From Bacteroidota bacterium (GTDB lineage: Bacteria; Bacteroidota; Bacteroidia; Flavobacteriales_D; Crocinitomicaceae): a DNA stretch of 64,000 bases. The notes under the pieces were generated by a model that worked only from the letters and a program-made list of their open reading frames with translations, did no database searches and was not told the DNA's origin. The stretch lies in contig JAJRQK010000031.1 in assembly GCA_024280295.1 (NCBI GenBank), positions 58,029-122,028 of the forward strand, written 5' to 3'. This document shows, in pieces, positions 42,301-50,587 of this stretch. A program made the translations under genes and the position numbers. Each line of letters starts with the position of its first letter. Positions within the stretch are counted from its first letter, which is position 1.

Positions 42301-44557
42301 TGGCTATGGGGGGGTTAAAGAAGTTCATCCTGGTGATTGGCTGTCATTTACAACGAATACGTCAGACTCACTTGTTTGTGGGGATAGTGTAGTTTACTTC
42401 TGGAGGGTAGCGCTGGAGAATCCGACTCCAGATTGGAGAGAATTCTCTTTTCAACATATCGTTGGTAAAGAAGGGTGGGGACAAGATCACTTCTTCCAGT
42501 TTAAAAAGAACGGTTTGAATGGAATTGCTCACGACACCATTAATCGAAATAGATTTTTTCTTCCAAGAACAAGTGAGATTCACATTTCAGCGTATGCTGC
42601 AGTTCCACAAGTAGGTTGGTCAATTGATAATCAGTGGAACAATGACAACTATGGAATCGGCAATTTTTCACCTAAGCTTCATGTTGCGGTAATTGACCCA
42701 CTTACTCTTGAGCCTTGGTACACGAAGTTCACCTATGCTTCGCCACCTTCTGTTGTTAATCCTTCACATGATTTCGGGAATAATAACAATGATGTAAATT
42801 CTTGGTGGGCTCGGCCGATGAACATTTTCACATTCCTACATAACGATCCTGCTCAATTGAGTGCCTTTCAAAATTTAATTTTGAACGAAGTACCCGATAG
42901 TCATTACATCATTATTTATTCGCCGTTTACTACCTATGAAACTTGGGATGCAATTGACTCGGCGAATATGTACAATATCTTTTCAGGACTTGGTTCTGAT
43001 AGTATTTATGCAGGTCGACCAAATACTGCATTTGCGTTTTTCTGTAAGAAAGGTGATCCAAATTCAGTGCGCGAAATTGTTGCACAATACGTAGGTGAAT
43101 TCATCGCGATTGATGATACGATTGTTGGTTCACTTTATGAAGGTGTAGAAACCTCAACTAGAATTGGTCCCGCGGCGGATTGGGGAACCGTCACATGGAA
43201 ACAGGATCCTTCTGAGGTTAGTTCCGCAGATTCTACTCACTTGACAATAAACGCATACGATATAACAGGTGCATTTCAAACTAGTATTGATACTGTTTTC
43301 ACGGCTAATGATTCTATTTTGAATCTAGGGACTTTCATTGATGCTAATCTATATCCATATATCAATCTACAAGCTTATCATATTGATACAAATACAAATA
43401 CTCCTTCACAAATTGATCGATGGCATGTATTGTATTCACCACTCCCTGAAGCTGCTATCGATGGGACATCACTTTATACATGGACTCATTCATCAGATAC
43501 AATACCAGAAGGGGAAACGTTTGATTTTGCCGTGGATGTAAAGAATATTTTCACTATTGACATGGATTCTCTACTCATTTCTTACTGGGTGGAGGATGCG
43601 AATCAAGTTGTTTACCCAATTGCCTATGAACGTCAAGGACCTCTACTTGTTGGAGATGTTTTTCGTGATACAATTACAGTTCCTACAACAGGGTTGGCAG
43701 GGATTAGCTCATTCTGGATGGAGGTTAATCCTTATGTTAATGGTAGCTTGTACATAACAGATCAGCCAGAGCAAGAGCACTTTAATAACCTCCTCCAATT
43801 GCCGTTTTATGTGACAGCAGATGAAAAGAATCCGATTCTTGATGTCACTTTCAATGGGCGACATATTTTGAATGGTGATATCGTTGACCCATTTAGTGAT
43901 GTCTTAATTACGCTGAAAGATGATAACGAATTCTTAATCATGGATGATATCTCTGATACGACATTATTTGGTGTTTATTTGACTGATCCAAATGGAGTGC
44001 AAGTTCGTGTTCCGTTTGTTGATAATTCTGGAACAACGATCATGCAATGGCTTCCTGCTGATTCTCAGTCAAAACGATTCAAGATCATGTGGCCATCAGA
44101 ATTTACACTAGATGGAACATATCAACTGTTTGTTCAAGGGGCAGATCGAAGCGGTAATCTTTCAGGTGATTTGGAGTATCGTGTTTCTTTCGAAATTGTA
44201 CATGAAGCAAGTATTACTCAGATGATGAACTACCCAAATCCATTCACAACTAGCACACGATTTGTATTTACGTTGACAGGCTCTGAAGAACCCGACGAGA
44301 TTCTCATACAAATTATGACGGTTTCGGGTAGAGTTATTCGTGAAATTACTGAGGATCAACTTGGTCAAATTTACATTGGAAGAAATATAACCGAATATGC
44401 ATGGGATGGTACCGACGAATTCGGTGATCCCTTAGCAAATGGAGTCTATCTTTATACAGTAAAAGCACAAATCAATGGCGAAGATATACTTCGGAGAGAT
44501 TCAGGTGCAGATCAACACTTTAAGAAAGGCTTCGGGAAAATGTATTTGATGAGGTAG
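39359..44557 (+). CDS. porU2: PorU2-type T9SS C25 protease, copy 2
   Basis: The 1732 residues match copy 1 throughout. It has a signal peptide (about 1-24), the TYGNEWINYNQQYFSIKI start, catalytic His674 (YFGHFSSN) and Cys706 (LVNACYNGN), and the same FlgD-like ending. Both catalytic residues are kept, so both copies may be active. The copies differ more in the first 700 residues (notably around the loops at about 150-190 and 620-650) than in the last 500. It lies 41 nt after copy 1 in the same direction and should be cotranscribed with the PorV-like gene. Confidence 0.92.
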   Translation: MRGAYFSSILVTIATLFYTSSVDAQTYGNEWINYNQQYFSIKIVSDEVYRLDYNAMVAAGIPVSTFMTENIQLFAKEREVPIHVVDGGDSSLDPGDYILFYGEHNDGWLDSTLYVIPGTGASPSFSLYNDTLQYFFTWNTSINNYRYSLETDINYSAYTSSNYVLFSQINHSNIAYHDGVKQPNVSSSFFVPGEGWGSGKVNGVPDDLSQIYTALSPFPYAGVDAPTAKFELRSTTSSDAATTLNGPNHHLRWRLGTSGTMVLDTTFSGYTQVVVSAEIPAAEIGNGSTPIYFEIIDDLTALTDYQALTEYTITYPRQLNYSGSAEANFRMENNPSEGKIRLDMFNASVTQPLLFVHGDVPRMVQMVPSIASTYTGLIPNSANGIDQGMIFLDSSLIVDIGGNIVPVNANSSSPGYFTDFVNTFVLDSVLLMIYHESLSSSSVNYENYRKSSAGGGYPTILANVYELYQQYGGGIEKHINGIRRFAHEIYNAATIKPSGLFLMGKGIREADFESFTSDGPGARLDPSRFTQSLIPSFGHPSSDVAITAGLEGSSLWAPLVPTGRISARTASELQDYLNKVIEYEAAQDPFDSYNSPNKDWQKQILHFTGGQDDFEQNLFQSYMNTNKAIIEDSLYGGNVTNLFTGSGNPLSPTVLAGVTDRISQGVSLMSYFGHFSSNESGFEINLDEAANWNNSGKYPVMLVNACYNGNVFQLNNSSSEDFVQIANLGAIAYIASVHIGFAGLLNSYSNSLYDKFSRTGYGDNLGQQMLDNILTMEGTANTLFYESTSTQMILNGDPMIKLNWHGNPEIELTEEGVFFTPEQLDLTIDSIEMHIVLTNLGKAIVNTFSLEIIRDFPLSTTDSIYIFQIPSLSYKDTFSFMMPMQPNIGLGLNNFTISVDLPSVIAEQYDELSNNQLTKSLFIDVDGILPVIPFDYAVVPIDSVTVKASTINPVADFNTYRFEIDTTDKYNSTEHRYALVSGYGGVKEVHPGDWLSFTTNTSDSLVCGDSVVYFWRVALENPTPDWREFSFQHIVGKEGWGQDHFFQFKKNGLNGIAHDTINRNRFFLPRTSEIHISAYAAVPQVGWSIDNQWNNDNYGIGNFSPKLHVAVIDPLTLEPWYTKFTYASPPSVVNPSHDFGNNNNDVNSWWARPMNIFTFLHNDPAQLSAFQNLILNEVPDSHYIIIYSPFTTYETWDAIDSANMYNIFSGLGSDSIYAGRPNTAFAFFCKKGDPNSVREIVAQYVGEFIAIDDTIVGSLYEGVETSTRIGPAADWGTVTWKQDPSEVSSADSTHLTINAYDITGAFQTSIDTVFTANDSILNLGTFIDANLYPYINLQAYHIDTNTNTPSQIDRWHVLYSPLPEAAIDGTSLYTWTHSSDTIPEGETFDFAVDVKNIFTIDMDSLLISYWVEDANQVVYPIAYERQGPLLVGDVFRDTITVPTTGLAGISSFWMEVNPYVNGSLYITDQPEQEHFNNLLQLPFYVTADEKNPILDVTFNGRHILNGDIVDPFSDVLITLKDDNEFLIMDDISDTTLFGVYLTDPNGVQVRVPFVDNSGTTIMQWLPADSQSKRFKIMWPSEFTLDGTYQLFVQGADRSGNLSGDLEYRVSFEIVHEASITQMMNYPNPFTTSTRFVFTLTGSEEPDEILIQIMTVSGRVIREITEDQLGQIYIGRNITEYAWDGTDEFGDPLANGVYLYTVKAQINGEDILRRDSGADQHFKKGFGKMYLMR

Positions 44558-44602
44558 GACATCTCGGACTACTATATTAATTAAGTAGATTTCAATTCGT
44601 TA

Positions 44603-44836
44603 TTAAGCCTTTAATTTTCCTTTTAACATTTTTTTTTCATTCTCGGAAAATGCGTATTTATTATTTGATTTTTCGGCTTTTTGAAGAAGAACATCCAGTA
44701 TGTCACTATCTGCAACATAATCAAGGCATTTCTTACATACTAATAGGTGTTTTTTCATGTTTCGGCGGTTACGGAATGAAAGTCGCTTAAACTTTGATTT
44801 CTCGTAATCGTATGTCAACTTCTCACACAGCTTCAT
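44603..44836 (-). CDS. Zinc-finger anti-sigma factor
   Basis: The 77-residue protein has H-x3-CxxC (KKHLLVCKKCLDYV), the core of zf-HC2 anti-sigma factors, preceded by CEKLTYDYEKSKFKRLSF and followed by a basic tail. It starts at 44836, where ATG overlaps the sigma stop (ATGA); an ATG three codons earlier is also possible. It should bind and inhibit the ECF sigma encoded directly upstream, perhaps releasing it on zinc loss or oxidation. It is a paralogue of the product at 5924. No membrane helix is visible. Confidence 0.8.
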   Translation of the reverse strand: MKLCEKLTYDYEKSKFKRLSFRNRRNMKKHLLVCKKCLDYVADSDILDVLLQKAEKSNNKYAFSENEKKMLKGKLKA

Positions 44837-45393
44837 AATTCCCATTTAGATTTAAGACAATCCCGAAGAACTAATTTCGCTCGATGAATAATCACCCATA
44901 AATTGGATGCTGTGATGTCGAAATCTTGACAAATGTTTTCACTATCACTTTCTTTCAAGTATTTAGCCGCGACAACTCCTCTCCATCGTTCTGGCAATTT
45001 TTCCAGACAATCTCCCAATTCTTGATAAGTTTCATCCTTAGAAATAAGATCTTCTATCGTTTCGAGTGTTTTTTGATTACCGCTATTTTCAAGCCAATGA
45101 CCATTATCCTTTCCATCTTCTTGACTGAAAAAATGAGAAGCAGGATCCGTATAACGTGTCTCAGCCTTCCTCCAATGATCAATTATCTTACGATTGAGAA
45201 TACTTGTAAGCCATGTTCTTAGCTTGCTTCGATGCTCGAATGTGTCAATTTTAACTAGTGCAGATACAAACGTATCTTGTACTAAGTCCTTTGCCAGATC
45301 GACATCTTGTAGTTTAGACATCGCGAACGACAGCAAGTAATCACTGTGATCATCGACCATTTTACCAGAATCTATTTGAGTATTTGAAGGCAT
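44833..45393 (-). CDS. ECF-type RNA polymerase sigma factor
   Basis: The 186-residue protein has region 2 (LAKDLVQDTFVSALVKIDTFEHRSKLRTWLTSILNRKIIDHWRK) and region 4 (CLEKLPERWRGVVAAKYLKESDSENICQDFDITASNLWVIIHRAKLVLRDCL). ECF factors redirect RNA polymerase to envelope or stress genes. Its ATG overlaps the lnt stop by 1 nt and its stop overlaps the anti-sigma ATG, so the three are translationally coupled. The regulon cannot be read from here. Confidence 0.95.
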   Translation of the reverse strand: MPSNTQIDSGKMVDDHSDYLLSFAMSKLQDVDLAKDLVQDTFVSALVKIDTFEHRSKLRTWLTSILNRKIIDHWRKAETRYTDPASHFFSQEDGKDNGHWLENSGNQKTLETIEDLISKDETYQELGDCLEKLPERWRGVVAAKYLKESDSENICQDFDITASNLWVIIHRAKLVLRDCLKSKWEL

Positions 45394-47003
45394 TATTTTA
45401 TATCTCTAGCTCGTTTAAAACGCTTCACAAATGTAAACAATATCAGCAAAACAGTCACAAAAGCAAAACTTCTACCAAGTACATTTCCGTATTTAGTGTA
45501 AAACGATAACTCACTATTCAAATTAAGGGTTCCTCGGATAACATCCGGTTTCCACCATTCAGTTGCTTGCAATATATCACCGCGCTGATTAACGAAGGCA
45601 CTAATTCCAGTATTTGCAGAACGTGCAATAGATCGTCGATTTTCAATAGCTCTAAGGCTTGCAAAACTCATGTGTTGCTTGTAGCCTGGCGTATCTTTCC
45701 ACCAACCATCATTTGTTGTAATACAGATAAGTTCTGCACCTGCTCGACATTGTTCTGTCACCCACTCACCATAAATCGATTCGTAGCAAACAACAGGAGC
45801 GAATTTGAATTTATCAATCTCCATGATTTTCGGAAACTCTTCAACACCTAATGTCCCGCTTGTACCTCCATTATCGATGGCAATATCCTCAAGAAATGGA
45901 AAAATTTCAGAAAACGGTATCGCCTCAACACCAGGAACGAGTTTCGATTTATGAACAAATGTCACCGCATCATCATCATCGATTAACATTGTTGTATTGT
46001 AATACTCTCGAAAATCGGGCCCGCCAGCTATAGGTCTAGAGGCTCGTGATCGCTTCTTTTCAAAGTCCATGAGTGTTGATGCACCAATACAAATTGGAGT
46101 ATTGAACATCTCATGCTTTTGATCTTTTAAGAACTTATATTCTCTGCTCATCATTACATTTCCTTCATAAATGGGTGCAGTGATTGCAGTTTCTGGAGCT
46201 AAAATCAAACTCGTATTCTTTGTGACCTTTTCTTTAGCAAGATTGATAATATAGATCAATTGATCGTCTGCCGTACTCATGTCAAATTTCATGTTATACG
46301 GATCAATATTCGGTTGAACGATAACGATTTCAACAGGTCGTTCTTTCTCCGAATAGGTAAAGTAGGTAATCAGAGAGATTGTTAATGGCAAAAGCACGAA
46401 GAAGCCAGCCATCCAAATCAATGGGGTTTGAATTTTCCAAGTCTCGCGTTTCATTAAAACATTCTGGTAAATCCTAAAAACAAGCATATTGATTAATAGA
46501 ATCCAAAAAGACCCACCTAAAACACCTGTAAATGAATACCATTGAACCCAAGAAGGTTGAATACTAAATGAGTTCCCAAGAGTGAGCCATGTCCACGATG
46601 CTTCCCAATTATAATGCAAGTATTCGAATGAAATCCAGTAGATAAGTAAGGCAATATATCCCTCTTTTGAACCGACATGCTTCTTTGTCAGATGAAACAA
46701 GTAGAATGTTAATGTCATCAATAGACTATTCAGAACGAAGGCCAAGATCGCACCTCCTTCATCCGCATTGATCACCCACCAGGTTGAACCGACATTGTAA
46801 ATCAAGAAAGTTAGGTATGCGTGTGGTAGTATTTTTCGAGATCGGTACCGTTGTTTAGTGATATAGCTCTCCACAAATAAAAGTGGTATCCAAGAGATAA
46901 ATACAACTAGAGTTAAACTACCGCTGAATGGAAATGAAACAACCATGAGAATCCCTGAAAGGATACTGAGGAGGTAACGATGTTTGCGACTGAGATTTAT
47001 CAC
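45393..47003 (-). CDS. lnt: Apolipoprotein N-acyltransferase
   Basis: Lnt adds the third acyl chain to lipoproteins in the inner membrane. The 536-residue product has N-terminal membrane helices (about 10-210) and a nitrilase-like domain with the catalytic Glu in LILAPETAIT, the catalytic Lys in HKSKLVPGVEAIPF and the Cys in FAPVVCYESIYGE. The start is a GTG at 47003 (MINLSRKHRYLL). It is followed immediately by the sigma gene, which is unusual for lnt. The length is normal. Confidence 0.95.
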   Translation of the reverse strand: MINLSRKHRYLLSILSGILMVVSFPFSGSLTLVVFISWIPLLFVESYITKQRYRSRKILPHAYLTFLIYNVGSTWWVINADEGGAILAFVLNSLLMTLTFYLFHLTKKHVGSKEGYIALLIYWISFEYLHYNWEASWTWLTLGNSFSIQPSWVQWYSFTGVLGGSFWILLINMLVFRIYQNVLMKRETWKIQTPLIWMAGFFVLLPLTISLITYFTYSEKERPVEIVIVQPNIDPYNMKFDMSTADDQLIYIINLAKEKVTKNTSLILAPETAITAPIYEGNVMMSREYKFLKDQKHEMFNTPICIGASTLMDFEKKRSRASRPIAGGPDFREYYNTTMLIDDDDAVTFVHKSKLVPGVEAIPFSEIFPFLEDIAIDNGGTSGTLGVEEFPKIMEIDKFKFAPVVCYESIYGEWVTEQCRAGAELICITTNDGWWKDTPGYKQHMSFASLRAIENRRSIARSANTGISAFVNQRGDILQATEWWKPDVIRGTLNLNSELSFYTKYGNVLGRSFAFVTVLLILFTFVKRFKRARDIK

Positions 47004-47051
47004 ACGTTGAAGTTAGCCGAAATATTTTGGATAACTACAATCAAAAATCAC

Positions 47052-47594
47052 TTATTCTTTAGATTCAATGATCTTTTTGAGATTGTTTAACCCTTGTTGA
47101 AGATCTGGCCCGAGTTCTTCATCCATATCCATGAACAAAAAGAAGATATTAAATGGCCATGGGCTTCTACCTTCAAAGCCCCAGGTAACTTCAGTTCCAC
47201 CACCTTTAGATTTTGTGGTCATAAAAGCATCTGCCTCCATTTCCATCGGCTCTTTGAAACGCAATGCGAAATCAATTCGCTTATCAAGTTCCATTTTGAT
47301 GATCTCTTGCTCTCCAACACCAACTTTCTCGTGCGAGCTACTCCAAGAACGAATATAACCAACTGCTCCATCAGTACCTTTCGAGATATTCTTAGTTTTA
47401 GGATCCTTTGCTTGCCAAACAGCAAATTCTTCTTGATTATCGAGAAAACTTATATAATCATATACTTCCGATACTTCGGCTTGAATTACCACTGAACGAG
47501 TGACCGAATATTCTTTTTTAACGAACAGAGCTGTAATCAATACTAGCGAAATTAACGCAACAATTACGAAGAGGAGTTTCTTAATAAATTTCAT
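47052..47594 (-). CDS. SRPBCC (START-like) domain protein with membrane anchor
   Basis: The 180 residues have a membrane helix (about 5-26) and a START-like ligand-binding domain, with SVVIQAEVSEVYDYISFLDNQEEFAVW at the start, GAVGYIRSWSSS in the middle and ADAFMTTKSKGGGTEVTWGFEGRSPWP, typical of polyketide cyclase/SRPBCC proteins. Ligand unknown. It is 48 nt before lnt and could be cotranscribed with the lnt-sigma group. Confidence 0.88.
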   Translation of the reverse strand: MKFIKKLLFVIVALISLVLITALFVKKEYSVTRSVVIQAEVSEVYDYISFLDNQEEFAVWQAKDPKTKNISKGTDGAVGYIRSWSSSHEKVGVGEQEIIKMELDKRIDFALRFKEPMEMEADAFMTTKSKGGGTEVTWGFEGRSPWPFNIFFLFMDMDEELGPDLQQGLNNLKKIIESKE

Positions 47595-47710
47595 AGCAGG
47601 GACTTTGATATTTTGAATATACCTAATGATCTCTGCAATATCAAGACAATTTCGACGGATGGCTTATTATTGACTACGAATGGTTTAGCCCTAATTTCAC
47701 TAATTCTTGA

Positions 47711-47938
47711 TCAACTTATAAACACTTGAACTTGATTGTAACTGTTTACCACATTAAGGAAGTACATTCCGCTCTCACCAGGAATGCTCAAGTTCATTTC
47801 GATGACACTTGAATACGTTTCGCTTTGTACAACTTTACCATTTATATCAAGTATTTCGATTCGAATCTCATCTTGATAATCTGCGAAATTGAGTGTCACA
47901 TTATCTTGCGTCGGATTTGATTATAGTGTAAATTCAAT
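47711..47938 (-). pseudogene. Orphan T9SS type-A sorting-tail remnant
   Basis: The translation reads IEFTL, then a stop, then SNPTQDNVTLNF, EIRIEILDINGKVVQSE, GMYFLNVVNSYNQVQVFIS and a stop (47711-47713). This is the standard T9SS tail, where FTLYPNPT would be expected: TAT-CC has become TAA-TC, giving a stop in place of the Tyr. No cargo domain is attached upstream; the next 50 nt are a terminator belonging to the OmpA gene. So it is a leftover of a deleted cargo gene. The gap 47595-47996 contains nothing else recognisable. Confidence 0.65.
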
Positions 47939-47943
47939 AAAAA

Positions 47944-47969
47944 AAGGTCGACTCACTAAAGAGCCGACC
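47944..47969 (-). terminator. Terminator of the OmpA/TSP3 gene
   Basis: AGGTCG and CGACCT outer arms, with inner CTC / GAG, form a 10-bp stem with one mismatch around a 6-nt loop; on the minus strand it is followed by seven T. It lies 27 nt after the gene's stop. Confidence 0.75.
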
Positions 47970-47996
47970 TATAACATTCAAGTATTTTTTTTTAAA

Positions 47997-50573
47997 TTAA
48001 TCGAAGATAATCACCATCTCCACACGTCTGTTTTTCTGACGTCCTTCTGGAGTTGAGTTATCTGCAACTGGATCTGTTTCACCGAAGTAAAGAACACTCA
48101 ATCGACTTGCGTCAATTCCTTTCGAAACCATGAAGTTCTTAACTGCAGTTGCACGTTTCTTAGAAAGAACTAAGTTTCCTTGTGCAGCACCAACATTATC
48201 CGTGTGGCCTGAGATCTGCAGTTTCCAAGTCTCTTTCTTAACAAGAACTTCTGCAAGTTCAGTCAATGAAGGAATCGAAACATCTTTAATCACGTCACGC
48301 CCACTTTCGAACTCAAGGTTCTCAAATGCTGTTCTTAGGATTTCCTCAACCGCAGCTTCGATTTCTGGACAACCTTTATTAGCAACAGGACCTGGGGTAG
48401 TTGGACACTCATCATCTTTATCAAGGACACCATCTCCATCAGTATCTTGGTAAGGACAACCTTCATTACTTAATGGACCAGCTATATAAGGACATTTATC
48501 GTCTTTATCTAACAATCCATCTTCATCAGTATCTGGCCATGGACATCCGTTGTTTTCTTTTGGTCCAAATTCAGTTGGACACTCATCAATAAAATCAAAC
48601 AATCCATCACCATCAGTATCAGGACATCCGTTATTTACTAGTGGACCTGCAACCTCTGGACAAGCATCGTCCTCATCCTTAATACCATCACCATCTGTAT
48701 CTGGACATCCTTTAAATGCTGGAAGACCTGGTACATCTGGACAATCATCATTGATATCGATAATGCTATCATTATCTCTATCTGGACAACCTTTAAATTG
48801 AACTGGACCAGCAACATCTGGGCACTCATCGTCTTTATCTGGAACCCCATCCTCATCCGAATCTGGACACCCTTGGAATTGCTCTAAGCCTGGTGTGTTT
48901 GGACACAAATCATCCAAATCCTTAATACCATCTCTGTCAGTATCAGGACATCCTTTGAACATCCATACACCAGGAACCACAAGACACTCATCTAGCTTAT
49001 CAGAGACAAGGTCACCATCAATATCACTTGGATGAGTGTACAATATAGGAAGGCGCAAACCTGTATAGAATTCAGCCCCTTTAATTTTCCCAGAAGCAAA
49101 CAACGTTCTAAAATCAGTTACACCAAATGTAAGTGGTCCTAAACGAGTACCCATGCCCATTTTCAGCCCTGAGTACTTATTGTAAGACACTGGTAAATGC
49201 ACCCCAAACCAAGAATGATCGAAACTAGGTGTAATAGAGAATTGATTTGCCGTTCTAACTCTATGTGGATTTTTTCTATTCTGAATACTAATCATAGCAG
49301 TGGTGTTCACATAGAAGTACTTCCAGATATGATAATCAAACTGAAGACTAAATGCCGTAGGCGTACTCATAAAGAACGTTCTTGATGTCTCAGGGTTAGC
49401 TGTCCATCCAGGTACATTAGTATTTAAACTATCAATAATCGAATCAAATTGAGCAAAATTATTTGCACTATCGAAAGTCCCTAAATCAAAAAGGTTAGAT
49501 GTATTCACATTAAAATCTGAAGTGACGTCTCCCTTTTCGAATTTCATTCCTCCGATATCGAGAATAGAAGCACCTACACGAATTTTGTATTTTTCTTGGT
49601 CACGACGCCAGATGTTTGTTTCTCCATCCATATCGTATTTGTAATCCTTCCAATCTGGACGCCATTCGTAAACAAACCCTAGATCTAATCCCAGACCAAA
49701 TTTCGAAGCACTTTTAGGAAATCCACCTGTTGTTGTTCCATCAACATAACCATCGATATTATTAGAATAACCATATTCAAAGTCACCTGAAAGGTATTGA
49801 CTAGTATCTGAATTCAAAAGATTGTATTCAAGGTTAGAAGTATGCAAATAAGCTGCCGAAATTCCTGACAACCATTTCGCTTTACCTCCAGCTTTCATAA
49901 AGTGTTCTCCATCATCTTTTAAAACTTGAGAATAGATAAAGCCGTATTCCATCCATGACATATGATTCACATCGAGAAGTGACTCATTAAACTGTTGGTT
50001 CCATAGCGCTGAATAATCAAGTCCATTTTCAGCTAAAATAGCAAGCTTTGGATCGAGGTCATCAATGTTAGTGATCGACCTAAATTTCGATGCAAACCCA
50101 ACCGCTATTTTCGGATTGATGTGAAACATAAAATTTAGGACATCAATTTGGATATTATTGTAAATTCCGATTGTTTTTTTAGATGTTTCATCATAATTTC
50201 TAAAGATATAACGATCCGAAAAAGTAGAATCTGGCAATATCCAATCGTTATGAACATTTGTTCCTCCTGGCACTACCCCTAAGCTATCTCCACCAGCGGA
50301 GTTAGTCCCTAGATTATCTTGTTTAAACGACTTTAGCCACCATTTCGGCATATCTTGGGTGTCGAAGTAACCAGCATTCGTCCAAAATCCGAAATTTACG
50401 CTTGCCAGGTTGATATCGACTTTAAATCGTCCATCAACGAAACTTGCAGGGTTGAGATCTGTTCCCATCACACCAGCATAATTACTGCTATGAATCCCGA
50501 GGTAGTTTTGAGCGTTACTTGCACAAGAAAATGCAACTGCAACACACACCACCAAATGTTTGATAATTTTCAT
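47997..50573 (-). CDS. Large OmpA protein: barrel, TSP3 repeats and peptidoglycan-binding domain
   Basis: The 858-residue protein has a signal peptide (about 1-21, SCASNAQ) and a barrel-like N-terminal region (to about 510) that resembles DUF5723 (NYLGIHSSNYAGVMGTDLNPASF), then eight thrombospondin type-3 repeats (about 515-740) and an OmpA C-terminal domain (about 745-858: LQISGHTDNVGAAQGNLVLSKKRA, QKNRRVEMVIIFD). TSP3 repeats bind calcium through D-rich loops and act as a stiff spacer. The whole should join outer membrane and cell wall. It follows the propeller protein by 14 nt and ends in a good terminator. Confidence 0.9.
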   Translation of the reverse strand: MKIIKHLVVCVAVAFSCASNAQNYLGIHSSNYAGVMGTDLNPASFVDGRFKVDINLASVNFGFWTNAGYFDTQDMPKWWLKSFKQDNLGTNSAGGDSLGVVPGGTNVHNDWILPDSTFSDRYIFRNYDETSKKTIGIYNNIQIDVLNFMFHINPKIAVGFASKFRSITNIDDLDPKLAILAENGLDYSALWNQQFNESLLDVNHMSWMEYGFIYSQVLKDDGEHFMKAGGKAKWLSGISAAYLHTSNLEYNLLNSDTSQYLSGDFEYGYSNNIDGYVDGTTTGGFPKSASKFGLGLDLGFVYEWRPDWKDYKYDMDGETNIWRRDQEKYKIRVGASILDIGGMKFEKGDVTSDFNVNTSNLFDLGTFDSANNFAQFDSIIDSLNTNVPGWTANPETSRTFFMSTPTAFSLQFDYHIWKYFYVNTTAMISIQNRKNPHRVRTANQFSITPSFDHSWFGVHLPVSYNKYSGLKMGMGTRLGPLTFGVTDFRTLFASGKIKGAEFYTGLRLPILYTHPSDIDGDLVSDKLDECLVVPGVWMFKGCPDTDRDGIKDLDDLCPNTPGLEQFQGCPDSDEDGVPDKDDECPDVAGPVQFKGCPDRDNDSIIDINDDCPDVPGLPAFKGCPDTDGDGIKDEDDACPEVAGPLVNNGCPDTDGDGLFDFIDECPTEFGPKENNGCPWPDTDEDGLLDKDDKCPYIAGPLSNEGCPYQDTDGDGVLDKDDECPTTPGPVANKGCPEIEAAVEEILRTAFENLEFESGRDVIKDVSIPSLTELAEVLVKKETWKLQISGHTDNVGAAQGNLVLSKKRATAVKNFMVSKGIDASRLSVLYFGETDPVADNSTPEGRQKNRRVEMVIIFD
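48365..49035 (-). repeat. Eight thrombospondin type-3 repeats
   Basis: Eight copies of D-x-D-x-DGxxDxxD-x-C at intervals of about 27 residues, each followed by a G-C-P turn. Some loops differ from consensus (NDSIID, DIDGDLVSD). Confidence 0.9.
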
Positions 50574-50587
50574 TCTTAGGGTAGTTT

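Larger units (their letters stand above)
34128..44557 (+). repeat. Tandem gene-length direct repeat (two porU2 copies)
   Basis: The two 5.2-kb genes align end to end at the protein level, with only small gaps in the first 700 residues. Identity by eye is high, highest in the last 500 residues, while codons differ widely at synonymous positions. The preceding PorV-like gene is not duplicated. Confidence 0.9.

Noticed and set aside
34128..44557. Assembly duplication as an explanation for the two PorU2 copies
   Set aside because: The copies differ at many synonymous sites and in several loops, so they are genuine diverged paralogues.
48365..49035. CRISPR-like periodic repeats
   Set aside because: The period of about 80 nt is the coding repeat of thrombospondin-3 units, with variable codons and no spacer structure.
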